Of a stretch of DNA of 64,000 bases, positions 1-9,074 are shown one piece after another. The stretch is taken from contig NZ_JAHLDU010000018.1 of NCBI RefSeq assembly GCF_018861905.1, forward strand, positions 1 to 64,000, written 5' to 3'. The DNA is from Clostridium sp. DSM 17811 (GTDB lineage: Bacteria; Bacillota; Clostridia; Clostridiales; Clostridiaceae). Positions within the stretch are counted from its first letter, which is position 1; the number at the start of each line of letters is the position of its first letter. The position numbers and the translations under genes were made by a program. The notes beneath the pieces are model-generated. The model saw only the letters and a list, made by a program, of their open reading frames with translations. It did not search any database and was not told where the DNA came from.

Positions 1-16
1 ATCAAACTCTCAATTT
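1..16 (-). rRNA. 16S ribosomal RNA, 5' end only
   Basis: Read on the minus strand, the window edge is AAATTGAGAGTTTGAT, which is the conserved start of bacterial 16S rRNA (the 27F primer site). Only the first bases lie inside the window and the gene runs leftwards out of it. The exact mature 5' end is estimated by analogy with other 16S genes. The upstream promoter and boxA-like leader support the call. Confidence 0.9.
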
Positions 17-178
17 AAAAGTTTACACTTTTTTAGTTGAAATAATTAATCTGCGCCAACTGTTAAGTTGGTTAGCAAGCTCATTACATACTTTTTAGTC
101 TTACGACTAAATATTACTTTTACTAAAGTAATTGACTGGTTAAAATAAAATATTATTTCATTTCTTTACCTATTTCTC

Positions 179-195
179 TGTTTAATTTTCAAAGA
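179..195 (-). promoter_or_regulatory. rrn leader boxA-like antitermination element
   Basis: The minus strand reads TCTTTGAAAATTAAACA here, between the rrn promoter and the 16S start. This TCTTTGAAAA-type sequence is the boxA-like motif commonly found in rRNA leaders and spacers of Firmicutes, where it recruits antitermination factors. The identification rests on similarity and position only. Confidence 0.6.
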
Positions 196-230
196 CCAAT
201 TTGCTTTGTCATCATGTGACGACTTCTACT

Positions 231-259
231 ATAATACTAGGTTTTTCTTATTTTGTCAA
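231..259 (-). promoter_or_regulatory. rRNA operon promoter
   Basis: On the minus strand a perfect TTGACA (254-259) is followed after 17 bases by TATTAT (231-236), pointing at the 16S gene. A start near 224 would give a leader of roughly 210 bases. The ten bases GTCGTCACAT just downstream recur at about 333-342, suggesting that promoter-proximal sequence is duplicated upstream. From 260 to 509 I see no gene. Confidence 0.85.
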
Positions 260-509
260 CTACTTCTTTAAAATAAATTTTTATTTAAAATCTATTAAAT
301 TGTAATTAACAGTTAGTTTAGTGTGCCACTTCTATGTGACGACAAGGAGTATTCTATCATATACATATAAGGTCACTTTTAACTTAAGTATATTCTAGTA
401 AGATTAACTCTATTTTCCTACATATAGGTCTAAATAATTCAATATACCGCATTCGGATACGCATGGTAAAATGATTTAAATATTTGTAATATTGCTAACA
501 TTAAAAAAT

Positions 510-541
510 ATCATCATTCAAGTATATACTTAAATGATGAT
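510..541 (-). terminator. Terminator ending the leftward purine operon
   Basis: Arms 510-524 and 527-541 are complementary with one mismatch. On the minus strand the hairpin is followed by six U residues (503-508). It lies just beyond the stop of the XdhC-like remnant and so would end leftward transcription before the rRNA operon. Confidence 0.75.
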
Positions 542-546
542 AACCA

Positions 547-672
547 CTAAAATGATTCTATAAGAACTTCCATAACTCCGTCGCATACCATACCCTCCTC
601 TATAACAGTAACAGATAAATTCACTTTTGATACAAATTCAGATAAAGGCATGGCTATGTGCCCACCACAATA
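547..672 (-). pseudogene. Probable remnant of an XdhC/CoxI accessory gene
   Basis: A frame between stops encodes about 41 residues, with an ATG at 649-651 giving a 34-residue peptide. It contains GGHIAMPLSEF and LSVTVI, resembling the Rossmann motif of the XdhC C-terminal domain, then MVCDGVMEVLIESF, resembling the MVCGG.MEVLIEP motif of the XdhC/CoxI N-terminal domain. In intact XdhC proteins these come in the opposite order about 100 residues or more apart, so this looks like deletion or rearrangement debris. XdhC normally protects and sulfurates the Mo cofactor for xanthine dehydrogenase. The location after the molybdopterin-binding gene fits. A genuine small protein cannot be excluded. 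Confidence 0.4.
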
Positions 673-701
673 TTATTTAAATATATTTTATATGTTAACT
701 A

Positions 702-1724
702 CTAAAATGCTTTTCCAAAACCACAATTTGGATAAGTACATGTTTCACAATTTCTACATAGACCTCCATGAGCTAACTTCTTAATATCACTTCTAGTAGG
801 CTTATCTCCTGCCATAATTCTTGGTATAATCAAATCAAAAATACTTATCTTATGATACATTACGCATCCTGGCAAACCAACAACAGGAATATCACCAATA
901 TATGCAAGCAAAAACATCGCGCCTGGAAGAACAGATGCGCCATAAGTTACAACTTTTCCTCCTGCTTTGCGAATGCCAGAAGGTGTTCTGTCATCTCGGT
1001 CTACAGACATACCACCTGTAACTGCTACCATGTCTACTTTTTCGAATAGTAACTGCTTAATAGAATCTGCAATCATATCATCATTATCATCAGATATTAT
1101 TTGATGAACAACTGTGCTTCCCAATAAACCAAACTTTTTATCTAAAATAGGACCGAAAGCGTCTTTTATTCTTCCATGATAAATTTCGCTTCCTGTAGTT
1201 ACGAGACCTACCTTAAGTGATTTTAATGGTGTTACTTTAATAATCGCATTATCCAAACATACAGTTTCCGCTGTGCTTACGATTTTTTCACGTATAAACA
1301 GTGGTATAACCCTTGTGCCTGCCACTACCTGTCCTTGTTTTACTACTTGATTTTTGTGAAGTGTAGCAAACACAACCTCCTCTTGATCAATAAGTTCCAT
1401 AAGCTTGTCCACATCAATTTGAAGCAGACCATCATACAATGCTACTAGCTCAATTTTGCCCTCACCTTTAACTTTAAGTTCAATGCCTATGCCTGCCGCT
1501 GCTTTTGCTATTCTAATTGCTGCTTCATCCTCATGTACCCCATCATCTTCCAAGTTAATAACGAACAAATTTTCTTTTCCCATCTCAAGAAGTACTGGGA
1601 TATCTTGCTCCTTAACCACATACCCCTTTTTAAATCGGCTTCCCTTATATTTCCCGGGAATAATTTGTGTCATATCATGTACTAAAACCATACCTACAGA
1701 ATCATAAACGGAAACTGTCTTCAT
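702..1724 (-). CDS. Molybdopterin-binding protein (MoeA/MogA-like domain)
   Basis: This 340-residue protein contains a MoCF-biosynthesis (MogA/MoeA-type) fold: GLVTTGSEIYHGRIKD is the nucleotide/molybdopterin-binding start, followed by DMVAVTGGMSVDRDDRTP and VVGLPGCVMYHK. The tail has four cysteines in CRNCETCTYPNCGFGK, a possible metal or Fe-S site not found in housekeeping MoeA. Stand-alone versions are common next to selenium-dependent Mo hydroxylase genes in Clostridia. A role in handling or inserting the Mo cofactor of the nearby dehydrogenases is inferred. The ATG follows TAGGAGGATAACAAAT. It lies downstream of dpaL beyond a weak hairpin and may have partly separate transcription. Confidence 0.8.
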   Translation of the reverse strand: MKTVSVYDSVGMVLVHDMTQIIPGKYKGSRFKKGYVVKEQDIPVLLEMGKENLFVINLEDDGVHEDEAAIRIAKAAAGIGIELKVKGEGKIELVALYDGLLQIDVDKLMELIDQEEVVFATLHKNQVVKQGQVVAGTRVIPLFIREKIVSTAETVCLDNAIIKVTPLKSLKVGLVTTGSEIYHGRIKDAFGPILDKKFGLLGSTVVHQIISDDNDDMIADSIKQLLFEKVDMVAVTGGMSVDRDDRTPSGIRKAGGKVVTYGASVLPGAMFLLAYIGDIPVVGLPGCVMYHKISIFDLIIPRIMAGDKPTRSDIKKLAHGGLCRNCETCTYPNCGFGKAF

Positions 1725-1798
1725 ATTTGTTATCCTCCTATATTTTCTATGGCATACTTTTTCAAAGCCACATTTTTTTTGTTATTCAAAGTTAAAAT

Positions 1799-1818
1799 CC
1801 ATCAGATTTCTCTGATGG
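1799..1818 (-). terminator. Weak hairpin between dpaL and the molybdopterin-binding gene
   Basis: CCATCAGA (1799-1806) and TCTGATGG (1811-1818) form a perfect 8-bp stem with a four-base loop. The minus-strand tail is only ATTTT, so this may be a leaky terminator that lowers expression of the distal gene. Confidence 0.45.
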
Positions 1819-1897
1819 TAAAAATATTCTAACATACTAGACAATACCATATTTTTTCTAAAAATAAGTGTTTGAATTTTTTACATATGTTTTATAG

Positions 1898-3121
1898 TTA
1901 TATACTTGCATATGCTCCATCCCAAACTATTTTCTTATAATTAATTGGATCAGTATCTCCCTCTGTACTTATTACAAGTATTTTTGAATCTTTATTTATA
2001 TTTAATTTCTTAGCTATTTCTTTTAAATTACTATCTCCTAAAATCAAGCTCACCATTCCCAAACAAACTGCGCCAGATTCTCCAGATGTAACTTTAGGAT
2101 CTCCCTTTAATGGATTCCCAAGTATTCTCATACCCCTCGCTGTTACATAATCAGGACAAGAGATATACATATCAGCATAATCTCTTAAGATTCCCCAGCT
2201 AACAATATTAGGTTCTCCACATGCAAGTCCAGCCATTATTGTTGGCATATATCCTGTCACTGCATGAGCTTTTCCATCTCTTTCTTTAACAGAGTTAAAT
2301 ATACATGCTGCTTCGTTTGGTTCAACTATAGTAGTTATTGGTCTATCTGCGCCAAATTCAGCTGCTAAATATCCTTGTATACTTCCAGCAAAAGAACCTA
2401 CACCTGCTTGCAGAAATACATGAGTAGGAATATCTCCTTGCTCTTTTATCTGCTGCAACGCTTCATCTATAAGTGTTGCATATCCTTGCATAATCCAAGT
2501 TGGAATATCTGTATAACCTTCCCATGCACTGTCTTGTACCATTACTCCATTATGCTGATGCGCATATTTATTTGCGAGTCTTACTGCATCATCATAATTT
2601 AAATCTGTTATAGAAGCTTCTGCTCCTTCTTTTCTTATATTATTTAGTCTTACCTCTGATGACCCTTTTGGCATAAATACTACTGATTTTTGTCCTAACA
2701 TCTTTGCTGCCCAGGCAATTCCTCTACCATGATTACCATCAGTTGCTGTAACAAAGGTAATATCTCCCAGTTTTTCTTTGATTTCTTTAGACCTAAGTTT
2801 TTCAAAAGAAAGCTCAGAAATATCCATATTTAATTTGTCTGCTAGGTATTTACCAACAGCATATGAACCACCCAGTACTTTAAAAGCATTTAGTCCAAAT
2901 CTATAAGATTCATCTTTCACCCATATATTACCGACTCCTAACTCTTTAGATAATTCCTTTAAACTATGAAGTGGCGTTACTTTATATTCTAAAAAGCTTT
3001 TATGGAAACTTCTAACCTTTTTAACTTCTTTCTTATCAATAAATTCTACAGATGCTTTCTTATTATCTACTTTTCTCGAATCTTCATTAGTAATGTATTT
3101 TATTGATTCTACATCTCTCAT
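1898..3121 (-). CDS. dpaL: Diaminopropionate ammonia-lyase (YgeX)
   Basis: This PLP enzyme splits 2,3-diaminopropionate into pyruvate and two ammonia molecules in the cytoplasm. At 407 residues it is close to the E. coli enzyme (398). The PLP lysine is K81 in NAFKVLGGSYA, and TATDGNHGRG and QAGVGSFAGS match the substrate and phosphate-binding loops of fold-type II enzymes. The start follows AGGAGAGGTTGTT. It sits 36 bases after the TetR gene and probably shares its promoter. In purine clusters of gut anaerobes this is the last step that yields pyruvate. Confidence 0.95.
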   Translation of the reverse strand: MRDVESIKYITNEDSRKVDNKKASVEFIDKKEVKKVRSFHKSFLEYKVTPLHSLKELSKELGVGNIWVKDESYRFGLNAFKVLGGSYAVGKYLADKLNMDISELSFEKLRSKEIKEKLGDITFVTATDGNHGRGIAWAAKMLGQKSVVFMPKGSSEVRLNNIRKEGAEASITDLNYDDAVRLANKYAHQHNGVMVQDSAWEGYTDIPTWIMQGYATLIDEALQQIKEQGDIPTHVFLQAGVGSFAGSIQGYLAAEFGADRPITTIVEPNEAACIFNSVKERDGKAHAVTGYMPTIMAGLACGEPNIVSWGILRDYADMYISCPDYVTARGMRILGNPLKGDPKVTSGESGAVCLGMVSLILGDSNLKEIAKKLNINKDSKILVISTEGDTDPINYKKIVWDGAYASI

Positions 3122-3157
3122 AACAACCTCTCCTATACAATGTATTTTATTATAAAA

Positions 3158-3742
3158 TCATTTTCTTATAATTTTACCAAATATCATTTTTTCTGCTAAA
3201 TTAAAATATTCATCTAGATCAAATTTGCCCTCATCAATAAGATATTGCAAAGAAGCTCCTAACATTAAGGACACAGTTAAATATGGCAACATGTCCAAAT
3301 ACTTTTGATCTGTGTCTTCTATTTGATCACCTTTACTTAAAACCTCTCGAATACTCTCACGCCAAATTTCAAACGTATTTTGAAACTTTAATCTTATTTC
3401 TTCATTCACTGTTCCTTGAACCCAATAATCAATTTGTGTATAATCAAATTTTTTCTTGTTGAGAATATCATTTTTTTTCTGATCAAAAAAGCCTCTAATA
3501 TTTTGGTTTACAGTTTTATTTTCCAAACTAATATAATTTTTACGATCATTAGAAAATTCTTCTTGCATCTTATCTAAAAGAGAAATCAATATATCATTTT
3601 TTGATGTGAAATGATAATGTAAATTCGATTGACTCATATTAGCCTCCTGCGCAATCATACGCATACGAGTACCACTAATCTTCTCTTTCGACACGATTTC
3701 CATTGCAGCATCAAGTATCTTTTGTTTAACATCATTAGACAT
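3158..3742 (-). CDS. TetR-family transcriptional regulator
   Basis: This 194-residue protein has a classic TetR N-terminus: QKILDAAMEIVSKEKISGTR, then a helix-turn-helix MRMIAQEANMSQSNLHYHF, then a variable helical ligand domain. I place the start at ATG 3742, after GAGAGAGG; an in-frame extension up to 3895 would run through the gene's own promoter and into the permease gene. It lies between the purine permease and dpaL, so it probably controls the purine operon or its own unit. The ligand is unknown; a purine or breakdown product is an inference. Confidence 0.85.
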   Translation of the reverse strand: MSNDVKQKILDAAMEIVSKEKISGTRMRMIAQEANMSQSNLHYHFTSKNDILISLLDKMQEEFSNDRKNYISLENKTVNQNIRGFFDQKKNDILNKKKFDYTQIDYWVQGTVNEEIRLKFQNTFEIWRESIREVLSKGDQIEDTDQKYLDMLPYLTVSLMLGASLQYLIDEGKFDLDEYFNLAEKMIFGKIIRK

Positions 3743-3823
3743 AAAATAATATCCTCTCTCTCTTGTAATATTTAAAATCGTAAACAAATTTATAATTTTT
3801 CTTGCTTTAAATGTTTCAATATT

Positions 3824-3852
3824 ATTATATAATTTTCCAATTTTAATTACAA
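3824..3852 (-). promoter_or_regulatory. Promoter for tetR-dpaL
   Basis: TTGTAA (3847-3852) and TATAAT (3824-3829) are separated by 17 bases on the minus strand, inside the 145-base gap after the permease gene. This would give the regulator and dpaL transcription independent of the long upstream operon. The same TTGTAA -35 sequence occurs in the promoter of the rightward permease gene at 24123. Confidence 0.65.
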
Positions 3853-3887
3853 CTTTATTTCCACCACTAAGGCACGATTTTATAATT

Positions 3888-5312
3888 TTACACAAAAGGA
3901 AGTAAAATATATCTTAGAAGGAACAATACGGCAAGTATATATACAATTGGACTCAGTTCCTTTTGCCTACCTGTGGCTATTTTCATTATTGGGTAGAAAA
4001 TCATAGCAGCTGCAATTCCATTAGCTATACTATAAGTAAAAGGCATTAGTGCTATAGTAAAAAACGCTGGAAGTGCTTCTGTAAAGTCATCGAAATTTAT
4101 ATTTTTAATGGTAGACATCATTAAAACGCCTACTATCACAAGTGCTGGTGCTGTTGCCTGCCCAGGAACCAATCCAACAAGGCCTGAGAAAAATAGTGAT
4201 AGAATAAACAATACTCCTACTGTTACTGAAGTAAGTCCAGTTCTTCCTCCTTCTGAAACGCCAGCTGTAGATTCAACATATGTTGAAACTGTACTTGTTC
4301 CTAAGAAAGCACCTGCAGTTGTTGCTACTGCATCACACAAAAGGGCTTTTTTCATTCTTAGCACCTTACCATTCTCGTCAAGCATCCCTGCTTTTGTAGC
4401 AGTTCCAACAAGTGTTCCAATAGTATCAAAAAGATCAACTAAACAAATTGTTATAACAACCATAAAAACGCTAAGAATAGCACCACCTACCGAAGTACCT
4501 CCTTTTGATAAGAGACCACTAAAATCAAATGCTGCAAATGTAGGAGCAAGTGATGGAGGTGCACTGAAAACATGTATATTTGCAAGGGATGTAATTCCAA
4601 GTGGAATACCTATTATTGTGGTTGAAATTATTCCAATAAGAATTGAACCCTTAACCCCTCTAGCCATCAATATACCCGTTATTGTAATTCCTATTATAGT
4701 AAGAAGCGTCCCTGCCTTTGTAAAGTTTCCAAACCCAACTAATGTTGCTTGATTTGCAACTATTACGCCACCAGATTTAAGTCCAATAAGAGCTATATAT
4801 AATCCAATACCTCCAGATATTGCATACTTTAGATTTTGAGGTATCGCATCAACTATCTTCTCTCGTATCGAAGTTACTGTAATAATTATGAATAATATTC
4901 CTGACATTAATACGCATGATAACGCCTGATGCCAAGTAAATCCTAGTGTTAAACATACTGTATAAGTGAAAAACGCATTAAGACCCATCCCTGGAGCCTG
5001 AGCAAAAGGCAAATTAGCATAAAATCCCATTATAAATGTACCAATAGCAGCTGCAAGGCAAGTAGCTACAAAAACAGCTGATACTATTGGGTCAGTACCT
5101 ACAGTAAACTTTGTAGCTGCATCACCTATTGCGTTTGCTGAGTTCATACCAGCTAGTTTTAGAATATTAGGATTAACAAATATAATGTACGCCATTGTAA
5201 CAAAAGTAGTGATTCCAGCAAGTATTTCTGTCTTTACATTCGATTTATTTTCCTTCAAATGAAAATAAGATTCCAAAAATGAAGATTTCTCTTTAACTAT
5301 ATCGATTTTCAT
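3888..5312 (-). CDS. NCS2 purine permease, AzgA/PbuG type
   Basis: This 474-residue membrane protein has about 12-14 hydrophobic segments. It carries family features of the AzgA/PbuG branch of NCS2: the N-terminal TEILAGITTFVTMAYIIFVNP, FAQAPGMGLNAFF, and the ESTAGVSEGGRTGLTSV stretch. These proteins import adenine, guanine or hypoxanthine with protons. Next to guanine deaminase, guanine or hypoxanthine uptake is the likely job. The ATG follows GGGGGTTATTTT, 36 bases after guaD. Confidence 0.92.
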   Translation of the reverse strand: MKIDIVKEKSSFLESYFHLKENKSNVKTEILAGITTFVTMAYIIFVNPNILKLAGMNSANAIGDAATKFTVGTDPIVSAVFVATCLAAAIGTFIMGFYANLPFAQAPGMGLNAFFTYTVCLTLGFTWHQALSCVLMSGILFIIITVTSIREKIVDAIPQNLKYAISGGIGLYIALIGLKSGGVIVANQATLVGFGNFTKAGTLLTIIGITITGILMARGVKGSILIGIISTTIIGIPLGITSLANIHVFSAPPSLAPTFAAFDFSGLLSKGGTSVGGAILSVFMVVITICLVDLFDTIGTLVGTATKAGMLDENGKVLRMKKALLCDAVATTAGAFLGTSTVSTYVESTAGVSEGGRTGLTSVTVGVLFILSLFFSGLVGLVPGQATAPALVIVGVLMMSTIKNINFDDFTEALPAFFTIALMPFTYSIANGIAAAMIFYPIMKIATGRQKELSPIVYILAVLFLLRYILLPFV

Positions 5313-5348
5313 AAAATAACCCCCAAAATTATAATTTATTATCGATTT

Positions 5349-6635
5349 TTAAAAAAAACATTCCGGTTCTTCTATTTCTCTGCCAGCTACATATCTTACT
5401 TTAATGTTTCTATCGTCCCCAGCATAAATAAACCTTTGTAACCTTTCTTCTATTGAAAATGCTTTAAAAGTTGGCATACTACTGTCATCAATAACTAGAG
5501 CATCAAATGCGTATCCCTCTTCAAAACTACCCACTTTCCCAAAAAATTCTCCTCCACCTTTTGTTGCAAGATAAAATAATTCTGCTATGTTCAAAGGCTT
5601 ATCTACTCTACCACTTTCAATCCATTTTATATTTGACACCTGCGCAGCACTTACTATTATATCCATCATTGATAATGAATTTCCTGCTGATATATCACTT
5701 GCAAGGCCTACTTTAACTCCTTTTTCAAGCAATTTTCTAATAGGCGCATTGCCACTTGCTAAATTACAATTTGAACTAGGACAATGTGCTATAAATACCT
5801 TTTTTCTTGCCAAAAGTTCTATTTCATCTGCATCAACCAAAACACAATGAGCCATTATAGTAGGTACATCTCCAAGTAATCCAACTTCATTATAGACACT
5901 CGTATAGTTTTTACAATTTGGGTGAAGTTCTTTAACAAAACTTATTTCACCATAATTCTCACTCAAATGTGACTGTATAGGAGCATTATATTTTTTCGCA
6001 AGAATTCCAAGATTTTTTAAAAGATCAAAACTACAGCTTGGAACAAATCTCGGTGTTACTATAGGTTTTACTAACTCATATTTGTTTGTGTATTCTTTAA
6101 GTATTTCCTCTGTATCACGAATTGACTCCACTGCTGTTTCTGTTAAATCTTGTGGAGAATTTCTGTCCATATTAACTTTCCCTACATATGCTGATAGGCC
6201 AGCTCGCGCAAACATATCCATTAGTAACTTTGTTGACTTTTTATGGATTGTAGCAAAAACACATGACCTTGTTGTTCCAAATTTCCACAATTCTCTTATT
6301 AAAGATGAGTATACTTTTTTAGCATAACTAATATCTACATATTTAGCTTCCTCAGGAAAAGTATACTCTTCAAGCCATGGCATAAGTTCCTTATCGAGTC
6401 CAAGTCCTAAGTTTGCAAACTGTGATGCATGCAAATGTATATCTACAAATCCAGGTATTATCATTGCATTCCCATAATCTATTACTTTTAAATCACTAAA
6501 TTCTTCATTAAGTTTTTTATAAACACCTTTTACAAGATTGCCTTGCACTACTATATATCCATTCCTAATTACCTCATATTCACCAAATACTTTAGTAAAT
6601 ATGATATTTCCTTTAACTGCATAATCAATGCGCAT
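5349..6635 (-). CDS. guaD: Guanine deaminase
   Basis: This 428-residue amidohydrolase converts guanine to xanthine plus ammonia. The zinc-binding HxH is H67 and H69 in GFVDIHLHASQF, a signature of GuaD. Further metal or catalytic residues are in PIQSHLSEN, IMAHCVLVD and GLASDISAGNS. FVPSCS and CPSSNCNLASG are also typical of the family. The start codon follows a GGGGGG run. Its product feeds the xanthine dehydrogenases on the other arm of the locus. Confidence 0.93.
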   Translation of the reverse strand: MRIDYAVKGNIIFTKVFGEYEVIRNGYIVVQGNLVKGVYKKLNEEFSDLKVIDYGNAMIIPGFVDIHLHASQFANLGLGLDKELMPWLEEYTFPEEAKYVDISYAKKVYSSLIRELWKFGTTRSCVFATIHKKSTKLLMDMFARAGLSAYVGKVNMDRNSPQDLTETAVESIRDTEEILKEYTNKYELVKPIVTPRFVPSCSFDLLKNLGILAKKYNAPIQSHLSENYGEISFVKELHPNCKNYTSVYNEVGLLGDVPTIMAHCVLVDADEIELLARKKVFIAHCPSSNCNLASGNAPIRKLLEKGVKVGLASDISAGNSLSMMDIIVSAAQVSNIKWIESGRVDKPLNIAELFYLATKGGGEFFGKVGSFEEGYAFDALVIDDSSMPTFKAFSIEERLQRFIYAGDDRNIKVRYVAGREIEEPECFF

Positions 6636-6677
6636 TAAAAGCCCCCCACTTTAACTACTACTTAAATAGTGTATTCC

Positions 6678-8063
6678 CTACTTATTTATCTTTCTAAAAA
6701 TATATTTACCAAGAGGTTCTTTTTCAACCAGTTCCCCATTAGAAATTACTTTATTTCCTCTTAAAAACTCATGTAGTACTCTACCCTGTTGCTCAAATCC
6801 TTCAAAAAGATTGTAATCTACCTTTTGAGTTTGATTAACAGCTGTAATATATGATTTAAAATTAGGATCCCAAACTACTATATCTGCATCACTTCCAATA
6901 GAGATTGTTCCTTTTTGTGGAAACATTCCAAATGTTTTTGCTGCATTAGTTGAAGTTATTGCAACCATTTCATTTATACTTATCTTGCCACTTACTACTC
7001 CATAAGTATAAATTAGCCCCATTCTATTCTCCACACCTGGCGCTCCATTTGGAATTTTTGTGAAGTCGTTAATTCCAATATCCTTTTGCCCTTTGTAATT
7101 AAAAGAACAATGATCTGATCCAATAGTTTTTATTTCTCCCTGGCTTATGCCTTTCCACAATGCTTCCTGATCATAATCTTTTCTAAGTGGAGGTGAGATC
7201 ACAGATTTTGCTCCCTCAAAACTATCACTCTTTTCTTCTCCATAACATGAATCATTTAAAAGTAAATACTGAGGGCAAGTTTCAACAAAAACTTTTACTC
7301 CTCTTTTTTTAGCATCAAGAATACTTAGTAAACCTTCTCTTGAACTTAAATGCACAATATATACTGGTGTATCCATAATCTCTGAAAAATTTAAAAGTCT
7401 TGTTATAGCTTCTCTTTCAGCTTCAACAGGTCTAGTCTTAGCATGGTAGTAGGGAGTAGTATGATTCTTAATTTTTGCTTCACTTATAAGTTCATCAATT
7501 ACATCTCCATTTTCACAGTGAAAGCATATCAATGTTTTGGTTTTTCTGCTTTTATTAAGTGCTTTTAATATTACTCCATCATCCACTTGAAGATTACCCT
7601 TGTAAGCCATATATAGCTTAAATGAAGTTACTCCTTCATTGATCATTTCTTCCATTTCAAGTGCTACTTCATCATTCCAATCGGTGATACCCATATGGAA
7701 ACCATAATCACAGTAACAAACTCCAGCAGATTTTTCATGTTGTGCATGAAGAGCCTCTTTTAAAGACCCTCCCTTATTTTGAGTTGCATAATCGATTATT
7801 GTAGTAGTTCCACCAACAATTGCAGCTTTTGTTCCACTTTTGAAATCATCTGCTGTTGTCATAGTGCCCACATTTAAAGCAAAATGTGTATGAGTATCTA
7901 TTCCACCAGGAATAATATAACAACCATGAGCATCTATTATTTCGTCATCTGTTTTTCCTAAATCACTACCAATTGATCCAATTTTATCGTTTTCTATTCG
8001 CACATCTGCATAATAAGCATCCACTGCAGTTACGACTTTACCGCCAATGAGCAAAATACCCAA
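6678..8063 (-). CDS. hydA: Dihydropyrimidinase / D-hydantoinase (YgeZ-like)
   Basis: This 461-residue cyclic-amide hydrolase has the two-zinc site of the family: H58 and H60 in GGIDTHTH, the lysine that is carboxylated at K149 in SFKLYMAYKG, then YIVHLSS and IGSDHCSF. In purine clusters it is proposed to open an oxidised purine or a hydantoin-like ring. The start is TTG at 8063, eight bases after AGGGAG; no better ATG lies nearby. It is in operon with carbamate kinase upstream and guaD downstream, with 42-base gaps. Confidence 0.92.
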   Translation of the reverse strand: MGILLIGGKVVTAVDAYYADVRIENDKIGSIGSDLGKTDDEIIDAHGCYIIPGGIDTHTHFALNVGTMTTADDFKSGTKAAIVGGTTTIIDYATQNKGGSLKEALHAQHEKSAGVCYCDYGFHMGITDWNDEVALEMEEMINEGVTSFKLYMAYKGNLQVDDGVILKALNKSRKTKTLICFHCENGDVIDELISEAKIKNHTTPYYHAKTRPVEAEREAITRLLNFSEIMDTPVYIVHLSSREGLLSILDAKKRGVKVFVETCPQYLLLNDSCYGEEKSDSFEGAKSVISPPLRKDYDQEALWKGISQGEIKTIGSDHCSFNYKGQKDIGINDFTKIPNGAPGVENRMGLIYTYGVVSGKISINEMVAITSTNAAKTFGMFPQKGTISIGSDADIVVWDPNFKSYITAVNQTQKVDYNLFEGFEQQGRVLHEFLRGNKVISNGELVEKEPLGKYIFRKINK

Positions 8064-8105
8064 AAATAAGACTCCCTTCTTAATATACTGTTGTAACTTC
8101 TTTTA

Positions 8106-9056
8106 CTATTTATTTAATGTTATAACTGTTCCTGTCTTTCCATCCAAGGCATCAAGTGCACTATAAAGTGAAGTAATTATTGCCTTATGTGATGGGCTTG
8201 ATTTTGCAAACGCAATAGCTGCCATCATTTTTGGAAGCATTGAGCCTGGTGCAAAGTGACCCTCCTGCATATACTTCTGTGCCTCGAGTACTGTAATGCA
8301 GTTAAGGTCTTTTTGACTTGGCTTATTATAGTTAATTGATACCTTTTCAACTTCTGTAAGTATTAATAAAATATCTGCATTTATATCCTCTGCAAGCTTT
8401 TCAGCTGCTAAATCTTTGTCTATAACCGCCTCAACGCCCTTAAGTGAACCATCTTTTTCCAGTGTTACAGGTATACCACCCCCCCCAGCAGTTACACAAA
8501 TAGTTGTATCAAGTAACGTTTCTATAGTTGAGAATTCTACTATTTTTTGAGGAATAGGAGACGCTACCACTCTTCTAAATCCCCTACCTGAGTCTTCCTT
8601 CATTATATAACCTTTTTCACTCTCAAGATTCTCAGCTTCTTCTTTTGTGTAAAAAGCTCCTATTGGCTTTGTTGGATTTTTAAATGCTATGTCATCTTTA
8701 TCAACAATTACCTGGGTTACAATAGTTACCACAGGTACATGCTTATTAACTTTAAGCAATGCATTTCTTAATGATTGCTGTATATGGTATCCTATATAAC
8801 TCTGGCTCATTGCACCACAAACATCAAGAGGCATCGGTGGAGTAACACTTGCAGAAGACTCAAGTGCCATTACTATTCTTCCAACTTGAGGTCCATTTCC
8901 ATGAACTATTACAAGTTTATACCCTCTGCATTTTAACTGAGCTATATACTGCGTGGTTTTATCAATTACTTTTAACTGCGCCGCGGATGTTGCAGGCGTT
9001 CCTACTTTTTGGAGTGCATTTCCACCTAAAGCAACAACTAATAAGGTTGGTTTCAT
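8106..9056 (-). CDS. arcC: Carbamate kinase
   Basis: This 316-residue enzyme makes ATP and carbamate from carbamoyl phosphate and ADP. The family signatures are visible: VVALGGNAL at the N-terminus, VIVHGNGPQVG, and CVTAGGGGIPV followed by AVIDKDLAAEKLA. I chose the ATG at 9056, seven bases after GGAGGA; an upstream TTG would overlap that ribosome binding site. With ygeW in the same operon it gives a route to ATP from the carbamoyl group released during purine breakdown. Confidence 0.94.
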   Translation of the reverse strand: MKPTLLVVALGGNALQKVGTPATSAAQLKVIDKTTQYIAQLKCRGYKLVIVHGNGPQVGRIVMALESSASVTPPMPLDVCGAMSQSYIGYHIQQSLRNALLKVNKHVPVVTIVTQVIVDKDDIAFKNPTKPIGAFYTKEEAENLESEKGYIMKEDSGRGFRRVVASPIPQKIVEFSTIETLLDTTICVTAGGGGIPVTLEKDGSLKGVEAVIDKDLAAEKLAEDINADILLILTEVEKVSINYNKPSQKDLNCITVLEAQKYMQEGHFAPGSMLPKMMAAIAFAKSSPSHKAIITSLYSALDALDGKTGTVITLNK

Positions 9057-9074
9057 TTTATATTCCTCCAAAAA

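Noticed and set aside
340-400. Second upstream rrn promoter
   Set aside because: A TAGAAT-like -10 exists on the minus strand, but no acceptable -35 is found at 16-18 bases, so the evidence is too weak.
3743-3895. N-terminal extension of the TetR gene by 51 codons
   Set aside because: It covers a good promoter and overlaps the permease gene. The ATG at 3742 has a ribosome site and matches the usual TetR start.
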